A DNA stretch of 64,000 nt from Hypomesus transpacificus (Eukaryota; Chordata; Actinopteri; Osmeriformes; Osmeridae), in NCBI RefSeq assembly GCF_021917145.1, contig NC_061081.1, forward strand, positions 7,507,153 through 7,571,152. Direction: 5' to 3'. Positions 13,421-31,980 of this stretch are shown here, piece after piece. Made by a program: the position numbers and the translations under genes. The notes below the pieces were generated by a model that was given only the letters and a program-made list of their open reading frames with translations, was not told the origin of the DNA and did not search any database. The number at the start of each line of letters is the position of its first letter. Position 1 is the stretch's first letter.

Positions 13421-14011
13421 GTGTGTCGGTCAGAGCGTCCTGGGGGGTTGTAGATTAGTCATTGTTTTGAGGAGTGAAGGGATCATGCAGTGCTAGGCAC
13501 TGAACTCTAACCAGGTGGGAGGACAAAGAGGAGGCTAGCCAGTCTTGACACCACCCTCTTGTCCTCTATTTCCCATGTCTGTTCTAGAAACTCAGCAGTT
13601 TCTTCTTACCTACCTGCATTTCACTTTGAAATATCCCACATTACCCCACCTAAAGCTGAGTGCCACGTCAATCTTTTGTCATGGCTGAATTCATACAAAA
13701 TTGAAATTGTACGGAATAGAGCATGACTAAAATCTGGGGAAGCAAAAGTGACTGCAATTGTTCCACAACAAAACATTTCTTAATTCAAATTGGAGTTACA
13801 ACTCCATAAACATCACTGTCAAAAGTTACTGTGAGCAAAAACAGACATTAGGACGTCATCACATCTCTCATATCCTCTCTCAAGCATTTGTTTGGCACAA
13901 AATCATGGTGTTTGATAATTGTCTTTATTTCTCTGTGGTACCCCCACCTTCCACTTAGCCTGATGAAGCACAGCAGCTGTCCCTCCCCTCCCTCTGCCCC
14001 TCCTCCACTCC

Positions 14012-14059
14012 TCCACACACACACAGACACACACAAACACACACACACAGACACACACT
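14012..14059. repeat. Interrupted (CA)n microsatellite
   Basis: CA array interrupted by GA and AA units. Confidence 0.9.
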
Positions 14060-15415
14060 CCCCTATGGGGGAGTGCAGGGTTCTCTCCTACAAATCCCCT
14101 TCCACTTATCTTTCACCATAGCCTTATTTCAAAGGCCCCAAAAGATTCTGATGATATATTCACTAGTCACTGTGAAATTAAAAGCTCTGGAATTTGGCTT
14201 TGGTAGGAGTTTGAGTACACAGTCCTGCCTTTAGTGTCTTCTACTGTGATAGTTGAGTTTTCTGCTTGGCTGTCCATGTTTATGCTAAGGGGTAAAGTTG
14301 AGCTTGTTGGTTTTATTTTGATTTTGAGTAACATAGCACAGGTAAGCAAGTTCTCCAAACTGCACCCTAAATTGATTGTGTTGAAGGACTTTGGTTTTGA
14401 GCAACACTTCAAAAAAAATTAAGACAGCTTTTCATCTGTTATGCCACCCTCAACAGACCTGAAATGCATATGACCATTTTTGATGTTGTGGTATAATACA
14501 TGTCAGCCAAGTCAACTCTTGCGTTGGTTAAACATAAAGGACCTTAGATACAATGTACATTCAAGAACATTGAGTAGTATGTGTTAAGGAACACAATATA
14601 CAACAATCCCAATTACTTCATAAGTATTGTTTTGATGTCAGGAACATCTTCAGATATCAGTTACACGTGTCTCCAATGTTTCTATTCTCTTTAGTCTTTT
14701 GTCCTCTCATATATTCATATCACATCTAGCATACACCACCATAACATGCACTTTATTGGGTGTATTTTTATATTGTTACAAATTTGATTAATTGTCTTGT
14801 TGGTGAAAAGCACTCTGATAGACAAACAAAAACGTCATCAACCTGTAAAAACACAGATTTAAAGTACTGGTGTATTTTTTACTGTAAAAAGCACCCTTGC
14901 TAAAAATAAATGTTTACCTCTCACACAATAAATACATTTTCTTTCAAGTGGACACATAAACAAACCCCAAATTATTTCACATTTTGGTTTGTTGCCAATG
15001 TGACTGTATTTGGGGCAATGCTTTGCGAGTTAAAACACTTTGGACTGGATAAAGAGGATATTGTGCACAGAAAGAAGCTCTGGGCACTCTAGGTCATCAG
15101 TCTGACCCTTGACCTCTAGAGAGCTCAAACAGGAAGCAACTGTTCAGGCAGCTCTTCACAGCAACATAATGGAAGCTGGTTTACTCTGGAAGGAATGTGG
15201 CCATGCGTCTCTTCAGTTTTGCAGCTTTTAATAGCTATGAGTGTTTATGAGGTAATTATTTAACTTATAAATAACACTAATTTCCCATTATGTTATTGTG
15301 TCTGATATGATGTATACATATTTTTGAAATACAGAAAACCTATTTTTGGTTTCCACAGATGCAAAAACGATCTAAAAACAGACTAAATCATGGCCATTGA
15401 TACCAGGAAGTGGCC

Positions 15416-15418
<3 letters not shown>

Positions 15419-15449
<31 letters not shown>
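15419..15449. repeat. Poly-C homopolymer, 31 bases
   Basis: An uninterrupted run of 31 C, ending about 90 bp before the left end of the Tc1-like element. The exact length is likely affected by sequencing or assembly. Confidence 0.9.
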
Positions 15450-15450
<1 letters not shown>

Positions 15451-15540
15451 TGGCTGCAGTGCTCAGCTTTTATGTTTAGGTAAAGACCGGAAACAGCTTG
15501 GTGGAAAGATGCGATTGTTCTCCATCATGTATGAAACATA

Positions 15541-17201
15541 CAGTGCCCTCCAAAAGTATTGGAACAGTGAGGCCAATTCCTTTATTTTTGCTGTAGACTG
15601 AAAACATTTGGGCTTGACATCAAACGATGAATGTGAAACCAGAGATCAACGTTTCAGCTTTTATTTCCAGGTATTTACATCAGGATCTGATGCACAAATT
15701 AGAAAATATCACCTTTTTGTTCGAACCCACCCATTTGTCACGTGAGCAAAAGTATTGGAACATGTGACTGACAGGTGTGTTTTGTTGCCCAGGTGTGTCC
15801 TATTACATACATTATTCAATCAATAAATACCACTGAATGTCTACACTCAGGTTCAGATTGGGTAAGATAGGTTTTGTCTAGGCAGACTGTATTCAGAGGT
15901 GAAAACAACATGAAAACCAGAGCGCTGTCTTTGGGTGAAAAACAAGCAATTGTGAGTCTTAGAGAAGATGGAAAATCAATCAGAGCCATTGCAGAAACAT
16001 TGGCCATAGCCAGTACAACCATTTGGAATGTCCTGAAGAAGAAGAAAACTACTGGTGTACTAAGTAACAGACGTCGAACAGGTAGACCAAGGAAAACATC
16101 AGCAGTTGATGACAGAAACATTGTGAGAGCTGTAAAGAAAGACCCTAAAACAACTGTTAGTGAGATCAGCAACAACCTCCAGATGGCAGGAGTGAAGGTA
16201 TCACTATCTACTGTTCGCAGAAGACTTCATGAACAAAAGTACAAGGGCTACACCAGAAGATGCAAACCACTCATTAGCAAGAAGAATAGGAAGGCCAGGC
16301 TGGAATTTGCCAAAAAGTACAGAGATGAACCTCAAAAATTCTGGGACAAAGTTTTATGGACTGATGAGACAAAGATTAACTTTTACCAAAGTGATGGAAA
16401 GGCTAAAGTTTGGAGAAAGAAAGGAACTGCTCATGATCCCAAACACACAAGCTCATCTGTGAAACACGGTGGAGGTAATGTCATGGCTTGGGCTTGCATG
16501 GCTTCTTCTGGGACGGGCTCATTAATCTTCATTGAGGATGTAACACATGATGGCAGCAGCAAAATGAACTCGGAAGTCTACAGAAACATTTTGTCTGCCA
16601 ATTTAAGGAAAGATGCAACCAAACTGATTGGCAGAGCCTTCATCATGCAGCAAGATAACGACCCAAAACACACTGCCAAAACAACAAAGGAGTTCATCAG
16701 GGGCAAGAAATGGAAGGTATTAGACTGGCCAAGTCAATCTCCAGACTTAAACCCTATAGAGCATGCATTTTACCTGCTTAAGAGGAGACTGAAGGGAGGA
16801 ACCCCACAAAACAAACAACAACTGAAAGAGGCTGCAGTGAAAGCCTGGGAAAGCATCAAAAAGGAAGAATGCAAAAGTTTGGTGACGTCAATGGGTCACA
16901 GACTTGCTGCAGTTATTGAAAGCAAAGGATTTGCAACTAAATATTAAGTCTTATTCACTTAAATATGTTTTAAGTATATCTGTTCCAATACTTTTGCTCA
17001 CATGACAAATGGGTGGATTCAAACAAAATGTGATATTTTCTTAGTTGTGCATCAGATCCTGATGTAAATACCTGGAAATAAAAGCTGAAATGTTGATCTC
17101 TGGTCTCACGTTCATTATTTGATGTCAAGCCCAAATGTTTTCAGTCTACAGCAAAAATAAAGGAATTCGCCTCACTGTTCCAATACTTTTGGAGGGCACT
17201 G
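15541..17201 (+). mobile_element. Complete Tc1-like transposon with IR/DR termini
   Basis: The element is 1661 bp and bounded by TA target duplications (15539-15540 and 17202-17203). Terminal inverted repeats of about 222 bp (15541-15762 and about 16981-17201) match with only scattered differences. Each repeat carries an outer and an inner copy of an aaaagtattggaaca motif (near 15551 and 15748 on the left, mirrored on the right), i.e. the IR/DR architecture where transposase binds twice per end. One uninterrupted transposase frame lies between them. Low divergence between the two ends and an open frame suggest a young, possibly still active copy. Confidence 0.93.
15874..16947 (+). CDS. Tc1-family transposase, intact, DD34E
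   Basis: The 357-residue frame cuts and pastes the surrounding element. An alternative start at 15910 (MKTRALSLGEK) gives 345 residues, closer to the usual Tc1 length of about 340, and is the likelier true start. The N-terminal third has paired helix-turn-helix DNA-binding regions (around SIRAIAETLAIASTTIWNVL and, after the AT-hook-like GRPRK, VSEISNNLQMAGVKVSLSTV). The catalytic triad is visible: D in VLWTDETK, D in MQQDNDPKHTA, and E in SPDLNPIEH, with 34 residues between the last two (DD34E). The GGGNVMAWACM segment is the glycine-rich box. No stop or frameshift is present. Not a host gene. Confidence 0.95.
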   Translation: MSRQTVFRGENNMKTRALSLGEKQAIVSLREDGKSIRAIAETLAIASTTIWNVLKKKKTTGVLSNRRRTGRPRKTSAVDDRNIVRAVKKDPKTTVSEISNNLQMAGVKVSLSTVRRRLHEQKYKGYTRRCKPLISKKNRKARLEFAKKYRDEPQKFWDKVLWTDETKINFYQSDGKAKVWRKKGTAHDPKHTSSSVKHGGGNVMAWACMASSGTGSLIFIEDVTHDGSSKMNSEVYRNILSANLRKDATKLIGRAFIMQQDNDPKHTAKTTKEFIRGKKWKVLDWPSQSPDLNPIEHAFYLLKRRLKGGTPQNKQQLKEAAVKAWESIKKEECKSLVTSMGHRLAAVIESKGFATKY

Positions 17202-17841
17202 TATATGGCTCAAACCGCTGCACTAATGAGAGTTCAATGCTTTATCTCAAAGGTGGATGAAATTGAGTGACACGTCTTTTATTTCCTCCATGGACACAGG
17301 AAGACTGAGGGGACAGAAGAAATAGAGTTGATTTCCTCTCCTACCGCCAACCCTCAAAACATAACAATGTATGACACATTGGTTTGTTTGATCATTTGGT
17401 CCGGTATTAAAACTTTGACATATTAAATCAGAGTGTCAGTATACATTCTAGTAGATATATTATTACAATATGCCTTGCAACCTTTGTCAACAATGGAACC
17501 TGTCGAAAGTTCCAAGACCAGTTTATTAGAACTTTGTGTTCCCATTTGCAACAACACAAGCATCCACAGTTGTCAGGTTTGTTCTGCGGCCAAGTGTCTG
17601 TTAGTTGTGCTGTCTTTGGCAGATGGTGAAGTGATGAGTGTCTGTGAGTTATGTCTGCCAATCAGTAGAGCGCTCTCACAGTCTGATGATTATGAAGGCC
17701 ATGGGGGGACAGCAGGTTCCCTCTTGTCCTCTCCCCCTCTGCCTCTCTTCTTTCCTCTTGTCCTCTCCTTCCTTTCTCTTCTCTACTTCGCCTTGGTCTG
17801 ACCAGCAGGGAAGCAAACATCTGAAGCGGATGAGCAGACGG

Positions 17842-17933
17842 CACCATAACACCATGCAGCATGGCACCATAACGCCATGCAGCATGGCACCATAACACCA
17901 TGCAGCATGGCACCATAACACCATGCAGCATGG
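17842..17933. repeat. Minisatellite, 4 x 23 bp
   Basis: Four head-to-tail copies of a 23-bp unit (caccataacaccatgcagca plus tgg) with a single base change (a to g) in the second copy. It creates chance open frames on both strands. Confidence 0.95.
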
Positions 17934-18362
17934 AAGCATGTCAAATATTGTTGCTACCACCACATCCTTGTCATGATTTTCTCTATACTTTCATCAGCAC
18001 CCAAAAATCTGATAACAACAACTAACATATCTGTATACCCATGTTGCCAATTCAGCCGGAGAAAAACAAATGTATACTTGGCCAATCAGAAGTACAGGTT
18101 TGCCACCTATGTAGAGCACATCCCCTTATTCTTCATCAAGATTAGACCAGATTAGAAGAACTGATCAAAGTGGGGGGTTTTTCCATAAAAGATGCTGTTT
18201 TGCGTCTTTCCTACAGTTCATGTTTAAGTAATGGTCATCATCCACCATCAAGTTGTATGCAGCTTCCACTAGACACCAGCTAGACACGAGGGCTTTGCTG
18301 GAACACATACTGTATGTTCACACATCTCGCTACAGACACAATTTATGGTGGGCACCAGATGG

Positions 18363-18559
18363 AGTCAGATGGCTGAGCGGTGAGGGAGTCGGACTAGTAA
18401 TCAGAAGGTTACCGGATCGATTCCCTGCCAAGCCAAATGATGTTGTGTCCTTGGGCAAGGCACTTCACCCTACTTGCCTCGGGGGAATGTCCCTGTACTT
18501 ACTGTAAGTCGCTCTGGATAAGAGCGTCTGCTAAATGACTAAAAAATAAAAAAAATAAA
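18363..18559 (+). repeat. tRNA-derived SINE, copy 2
   Basis: Same family as the copy at 394-570, with tRNA-like head, body ttgggcaaggcacttcaccc and taagagcgtctgctaaatg tail. It ends in an A-rich tail (aaaaaataaaaaaaataaaa), which marks retroposition. Confidence 0.9.
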
Positions 18560-19049
18560 ATGGCTGTGACCGCTGGTCCCTCCATGGTTCCACAAAGGCA
18601 TTTGAATGTGGCGCTTATGGGATAATTGTATCTCTGTTTAACCATTTATATAAGAATTAAACAAATATTTAACTTTTTACTTATTTACACTGTTACACTT
18701 TGGGTGCTGGTGATCATCAGACATTACTGGTTGAAAAGAATGGAAAAAGGTTACAGAAATTGAACGATTTTCAGCAATGCATTCAGTGCTTTCGAACTGT
18801 CTATGCAAGGGTTTAAAAATGTTGTGTTTGGCTTGTGGTGCCAGTTGCAAGAACATTATGTGGTTTAGCATAAATTAGTCCATGTTTTGTCACCTGATAC
18901 TCTACAGGAGAATTTAGCAAAAGACAGTGTAACTATGGTAACAGAGAACATACACCGACAAAGCAGGTAGCATACCTGTACGTTTTTTGTGCACTCGCAA
19001 CCCAGTGCTTATTATAATGGTGTGCCAAATATTCCCGTATCGAAAGGGA

Positions 19050-19136
19050 TTTACGGCACGAGATAAACAATAGAGCATAACAATGTACTTTTTTCTATCG
19101 TCACACAATACATATCGTCATATCGCCCAGCCCTAA
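19050..19136. mobile_element. DNA-transposon terminal fragment ('atatcgcccagccct' family)
   Basis: The string catatcgtcatatcgcccagccct resembles a transposon terminus common in fish genomes. A similar block (catatcgcacagcccta) occurs at about 63205-63228. Only one end is visible here, so this is a remnant. Confidence 0.4.
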
Positions 19137-19448
19137 TCTGGATCGCCAAATTAAATGTTTGGTCAAAATAACTGGACAAACCACTGGGTGGTGTCCCATA
19201 TACCTGTTTTGGATTCCTCAAATCGCCATTGAGTGAAAACATTTTGTTACCCATTTTTGTAAAGCAGATTTTTTCACAAATAGGCCTAAATTATTGCCAT
19301 GTTTTCAGGACGAAGATCAAAGAGGGTAAATCCACTCCTACTTCTCTCTGTTCTGCTTTTAAACCCTCCAGTGTTTGACCTGTTATCTACCTTTTTTTTT
19401 CGTTCTCTCTCTCTTTCTCTCTCCCTCACTATGCTTTGTTCACAATTA

Positions 19449-19449
<1 letters not shown>

Positions 19450-19539
<90 letters not shown>
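19450..19539. repeat. (CT)n microsatellite, about 45 units
   Basis: An uninterrupted 90-bp CT array inside a longer pyrimidine-rich tract (about 19385-19545). Reading frames of Ser-Leu repeats here are artefacts of the array. Confidence 0.95.
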
Positions 19540-19542
<3 letters not shown>

Positions 19543-20435
19543 TTGCTTTGTTCAAGGATGTGCTGCCATTGTCCTACCCTCTGATGACTGCAAATCATCT
19601 TGTGGCCAGCAAAGTTTACTGCAGGGGAAAAATAGGGCCCCTTTTCAAAGCCCCCTTTTGTATTTTTCTTTATCCTCCATGCCCTCTACACTCCCTCCCC
19701 TTTTTCTCTCTTTCTATATTTTTTTCTTCTGCCTTCCTTCTCTGGCGCAAAAATCATACAAATTTAAAACCCTGGGTCAGGTAATGTAAAACAAGCATAC
19801 ATTGGTTTGCTCTTTGTCTTGGCAGAGTTCGAAAGGGCCAGGGTACAACTGCATTTGTTATTTGATAATTTCCCTTAAAATTGAGTGACCATTATTATTA
19901 ACTTTGGTATTTTAAGACTTTGAAGCCAATACTAAATATGACTATGTGATCAACATGGATGGACTAAACATGGGATGAGGGCAAGGTGACAAAAAATGTC
20001 CCTCAAGCTACAATGAAACCTCCTTCTCCTGTATCCTCATGAAAGATTAACATGAATAAGCAACATTTAAATAACAATAATGCAGCATTTTTATATCGAC
20101 TTTTTGGAAAAATGTAATTTAATGTGAACAGTTTCAGGCCAGTGCTGAGGCAAGGCAGAAAAGATGAAACAATGGTCCCCATGCTCTTCAAGCTGCGCCA
20201 GATTCCATCAGTCAAGCTGTTCACAAGAGAACAGGTGAGCAGGCTGATGAAAGGAGTGAGAGGGAACTCTCCCTTGAATTGTTTGCCAAGTGGCACAACT
20301 GGCTTGAGCCAAATCTCAGTAAATCCATTAACTTGAACCCCAGCGTATCATAAACTTCACACTTGAGAATGACAATGTGAAGGAGGTGGAGTGCCAACAG
20401 TCCCCACAATCAGACATGTGGGATAGAGGAGAGGG

Positions 20436-20437
<2 letters not shown>

Positions 20438-20476
<39 letters not shown>

Positions 20477-20484
20477 GGGGGGGG
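20438..20484. repeat. (GT)n followed by G run
   Basis: About 18 TG units followed by an 11-base G run. Confidence 0.9.
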
Positions 20485-23266
20485 AGTGTCAAGCTGGCAG
20501 TGAGAAGGAGCGCAAGAGTAGAAATTGATGTGGTGTGTTGGGGTTCAAGGAATTATCTTTCTCATTCTCTCTCAAGTCTTTCAATAGCATTTACTGTTAC
20601 TATATGATCTGCTTCTGTAAATCATTTCCTGGCCATCCGTTAGTAGGTGGTGGTCGCATGGTGCTGGCAATGTACCCTGTTGGCTTCTCTCCATCCACCC
20701 TTACTGTGCTTTCTTCCTGTTAATTCTTGGATATGTCATAGTGGTATTCATCACAGAAGTCATCTGGACCCTCTGATGTATTTCAGTTCAAATTGTAAAT
20801 GCTTGGATCTATTCCAAAGGATTTAAATAACACATTTATTGTGCTTTAGCACATGTGCTTGAGCTGCACTTTAAGGTTAAGTGTCAGTATTCAGTTCAGA
20901 AGGGCTTTGTTGAGTCCTCTGACTTATCTAGGTTATCAGTGATGTGGGGATGTGGTTGTTGAAAAGTCACAGAGCAAGACATCTACTGTCATCTATGTGA
21001 CACAAAACAACAGGAGTTCTACAATATGACAATACATAACAGGTTAATCCACCCAACACACACACACTCACTGCCTGTCAGAGCCTGGTTCAGGTCAGAC
21101 GTCTCCCACACTCACTAATTTAGAATTCCAAGGAACAAAAGAGGCTGCCCACGGTGAAGCACAGACAAGCAACTGGTCTCAGTGTTATGTTGAGTCCAAG
21201 GCCCTTGGAAAAAAGCCAATAACTGTAAAAACAAATGATAATACATGAATTAATTCAAAGTTTGACCTGAAATAAAATTGTCAATTGAATGTGTTTTTAA
21301 GTAGAAATGGAGATTATAACTTTTTTGGTAAACAAATGTATACACATTTTTATGTATTTCATTTTAACATCTCAATGGTCTTTCTCTCTCTAAGATCATT
21401 ATAAGTCATGGACGCAGACACATGTCAAGAGGGGTATTGTGTCAACAACATTGACCAGGACAGAAACAGTGAAACTACACATTCTAGAAACGTACAGAAG
21501 AGCTATACAGCAAACACTACTTGAAAAGTGCAAAAAATGTATGCTTTTTTTCATTGAAACATAAACTGTCAGAACTTAACAAGTCTTGAGAGAGACTAAA
21601 CAGTATACGTCTTGACCTTTAATTCTAAACTTACAAGTGAGTGCTCCTTGTTATTGGACACATTTGCACCTAGGGTGGATGAAACAAAGTAGTGCGAAGC
21701 AGACAGTGGCCTCAAATGTCATACTACACACCCAGCGCAATCACTTGCCATTCAGATGACACATTTGAAGACACGGACCGATGTCAGTAGTCAGTGTGCT
21801 AACACAAGCATTCCTGTGTATCCTGTCCAGTCAGATGTCACTCCAACTATTCAGTGGTCACCTCAGATGATCCCACTTAAAAATGTATTTGTACATTTAT
21901 TTTACGATAGAGGTAAAGGCAACTCATATGACACATCCCTGGACTTGTTGGTTTGCTATCCTAACATTCTCTGACCAGACATAGTAAATTATGCTCACTG
22001 TGAGCTCATCCTACCAAGAACAACAAATGTTTGCTTACTGAAACAAAAGAAGTATTTCTATTTTTTGAATAATTGACTTTTTAGAAAGTGTCAAACTGTT
22101 CTGCAGTGGAAATAATGTATTTCATCATCATACTAAGTGCATGGTTCTTGTCTTAACGTCTATTTTATTAAATAGTGACATCTTGTGGATGGAAATCAGA
22201 ACTACGCTTACATCAACAAACAATCCACATCCTCTACATCAGGTTCTTAAACATTATTATTAATAATAAAGTATTATTCAAAGCGATGTACAGTCCAGGG
22301 GTAATTATATATTACTATACTATAACAAACCACACACATGTTGCTTGCCATACATACAATGTTTAGTGTGTTGGCCACAGTACACCAAGATAATTGTTGT
22401 ATCTCAATTCGTTGATGCTTTTAAGAAATACAATATTTCGATTGTACAGGGCACTATTTGCTTTATGACAAAAAAAAACATCATGGCAGCCTTTAACGCT
22501 ATGATTTAACACAAGAATATGAATCAGAAACAACTCTCTTGTTTATAGAATCTAATTGTGAACGTGTCTTGGATGTCACGCTTCAGTCTGAAAACAAGCC
22601 AGACAGTCTATCCACTTATCAGAGAGAGAGGGAGGCGGGACTTATTTTTCCTATAATAATGGCTGTCATCTCAGGTTCCCATGACAACTGGCAGCAGAAT
22701 AACTATGAATGGAATGAAAATATTTATTTTCCCTTGAGTAGATTCCTGTTTCGTTTCAGCACACAATCACATGCTCTGTGTTGTTATGGAGATACTTGAA
22801 ATCAAATCTATAAAAAATGTAATCCTTTTCATTATAGACGTTTAAAGATTGAGCAGGATTATAATGAAAAGGAGAAATTCATTTTCTCTCTCCATCATCC
22901 ACCCACTTTCATTCAAGCTCAGCCGAACTGCTCTTTTGTTGAGTCAAGTGGATGTCCTCCCTACGTTGACACAAAATATCAATGAATAACACATCCTGGT
23001 GCCTTAGTATCGATCTAGTTGGCTGGCTGTAACACATGGCAGGGGGGTGACGGCAGGTGAAAAATGGGAACTTAAAGTAACCCCTCGAAAGGTTGTTTGT
23101 GTGTGTACATGTTTCTCTGTGGGGGGTTATGGGATGGTTTAGAAACATACTAATGCCCTGGCTGTGTGACCAAGTGTGTTACCCAGTCTGAGAGTGATAC
23201 AGTACAATGAAAACAATACCAGTCACCACCAGCAGGCTGTGTGTGTGTTTATGTGTGTCTCACTCG

Positions 23267-23269
<3 letters not shown>

Positions 23270-23304
<35 letters not shown>
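23270..23304. repeat. (CT)n microsatellite
   Basis: About 17 CT units, about 500 bp upstream of the ankrd55 start codon. A G-rich run follows at about 23646-23659. Confidence 0.9.
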
Positions 23305-23306
<2 letters not shown>

Positions 23307-23773
23307 CCCTCTCTCTCTCCCGCACATGCTCAATGGGTTCCCAAGCATCCTCCATTCATTTATCTGCCCCTCATCCATTGTCTGGGTGGGCAGTATGCTG
23401 CTGAGGCTGCCTCTCACCATCCATTCAGACTCCTCCTCTCGCTGGATGCCTGATCTCTCCATCCCACCCTCCATTCATTCATCCCTTCTGTCTTCTGTCC
23501 TCTGAAACAGGTGGATTCTTCATCTGTCCATCTGTGATTTGCAACGCCGACTCCACCATTTTGGGGGGGGATCATTCTCTCCTTTCCTGCCTATTTCTTA
23601 TCTTCCTGCTGCAATGGATGAATGAAGATTCAAAGAGGAGAAGGAGGGGGGGGGGGGGAGGAGTGGAGGGAAGTCTGAATGAGCTAGAGGTGTAAGCGAA
23701 ACGTGTTTCAACCACTGGCAAATGTGTCTCTTTTTCTCAGGAGTTGATCGTACAACACAATACTCAGCTTGCA

Positions 23774-30632
<6,859 letters not shown>

Positions 30633-31387
30633 TTCAACCAGAAGGCTCATACTGTTTTTCGAATGAGTAATGGGGTTTACCTGATGCACTGTAAAAGGGA
30701 ATCATCAGCCTCCCATTACTGACTCAAAGAATCTCTATTACGAGCATGACATTGCTCTTGTAGATTCGGTGGGTTTCCTTAAACCTTTAAAAAAACGTTA
30801 CGGTTATTACAAAACTGGACAGTTGGGTTTATAACAACCTCAAATTTCTAAAACATGCATCATCCCCTGCACACGTTTTTGTAATTTGCATGGCTTTGAG
30901 CTATTTACAACACATACTAGACACACAGACAATCAGACCAGAAATGAATGCCTAACAAGGCCAATGTCGAGCTTCGATCGACTGATCGACTTCGAGCGAC
31001 TGATTACTGACCCAAGATATCATGACTGTTATTTGACTGGGTAAATTTACAGCATGTGATGCAGAGTTGATTCTTCTCAGGTGTAAAGTGATGGAACACT
31101 GGCGTAAAGAGACATTTATGCTTACAGCATACACATGTATATTAGTCAAGTCAGACTATGACTCAAAACTCATTAAGAGAAATGATCGGTAAATATCAGA
31201 CAAAATAGCTACCGATTTTCATTTTTTGTTTAAAAAACAGGACTCTATTTTTACAAATTGACACTGAGTAACACCAGAACGAAGGGCATGCAGTATGTAC
31301 TGTTGGATCTTCTTGCACTTTTCAATGAAGACATACTGTATGTTTAGGTTATTATGTGACATCCTTATGTGTTATGTTTAGTAAATG

Positions 31388-31393
31388 AATAAA
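31388..31393 (+). other. ankrd55: Candidate polyadenylation signal of ankrd55
   Basis: AATAAA about 755 bp after the ankrd55 stop codon. It is a canonical hexamer; the intervening sequence would be the 3' UTR. Confidence 0.45.
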
Positions 31394-31971
31394 ATATGAT
31401 GTTTTTATCACTTAGTGTGAGTGTTTGTGTGACTAGTGTAGAACATATCACAGTTTTAGTCATGACTATCTAATGTTCTGAATGAATGTTGCCATGTCTG
31501 CCAAGACTATAGAGTGGACTTTATTTGACTCTGGATTTGTTTAATATTAGTATTACATCCATAACTGTGTATTTTTTGTTGTCTGTTGTTCTCCATAATT
31601 TTGACATCACATGGACTCCATTACTTTGATACCACAGGAAAGGGATCAATTACAATAGCTTACCTATTCTGTTTAAAGCACAGACATCTACAACATTGTG
31701 AGAAGATCACAGCTGGGACTCATAAAATGCAACTCATTCTGAAATATGATGCCTGCCTGTCTGTACCAATGACTGTAAAAAGAAGGTCTGTACGCGTAAG
31801 TATACTGAGAAGTACAAGTCTACATGTGGAACATCAGGTAAATGGGAGAGGAAGTGGGTGGGGACTGACTGGAAACCAGCAGTGTTTTGCTTAGAGCAAG
31901 CACTGTGATTAGACAGTAATACTTTCACCGACAATTCTATTGGCAAATCACCGTATAAGGATTCCAGGAAG

Positions 31972-31980
31972 TCTTTCGTA
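31972..31980. promoter_or_regulatory. Candidate STAT (GAS-type) site upstream of il6st
   Basis: TTCCAGGAA fits TTC-N3-GAA. It lies about 1.2 kb before the il6st start codon and about 310 bp before the inferred non-coding exon donor, with a CCAAT-box-like attgg nearby at 31938. Such a 9-mer also occurs by chance. Confidence 0.3.

Larger units (their letters stand above)
8705..23740. other. Gene-poor intergenic region between map3k1 and ankrd55
   Basis: About 15 kb between two divergently placed genes (map3k1 minus, ankrd55 plus). I recognise no conserved coding exon. The contents I can name are a GT microsatellite (9046-9076), a retroelement 3' tail (about 10720-11169), CA microsatellites, a 31-base C run (15419-15449), an intact Tc1-like element (15541-17201), a 23-bp minisatellite (17842-17933), a SINE (18363-18559), a 90-bp CT array (19450-19539) and GT/CT arrays at 20438 and 23270. 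In mammals the corresponding region is also large and non-coding, so regulatory elements are plausible but none is identified. Confidence 0.6.

Noticed and set aside
17842-17933. CRISPR-like array
   Set aside because: Direct repeats without unique spacers in a vertebrate genome; it is a minisatellite.
17662-17963. Repetitive frames (MLHGVMVPCCMVLWCH type) on the minus strand
   Set aside because: Translation of the 23-bp minisatellite, not a gene.
19299-19789. Ser-Leu repeat frames of 69-161 codons
   Set aside because: Product of the CT microsatellite read in three frames.
20124-20336. 70-codon frame beginning MNSFRPVLRQGRKDE
   Set aside because: Considered as an isolated exon because of its protein-like start, but I see no homologue, no paired exon and no clear splice borders.
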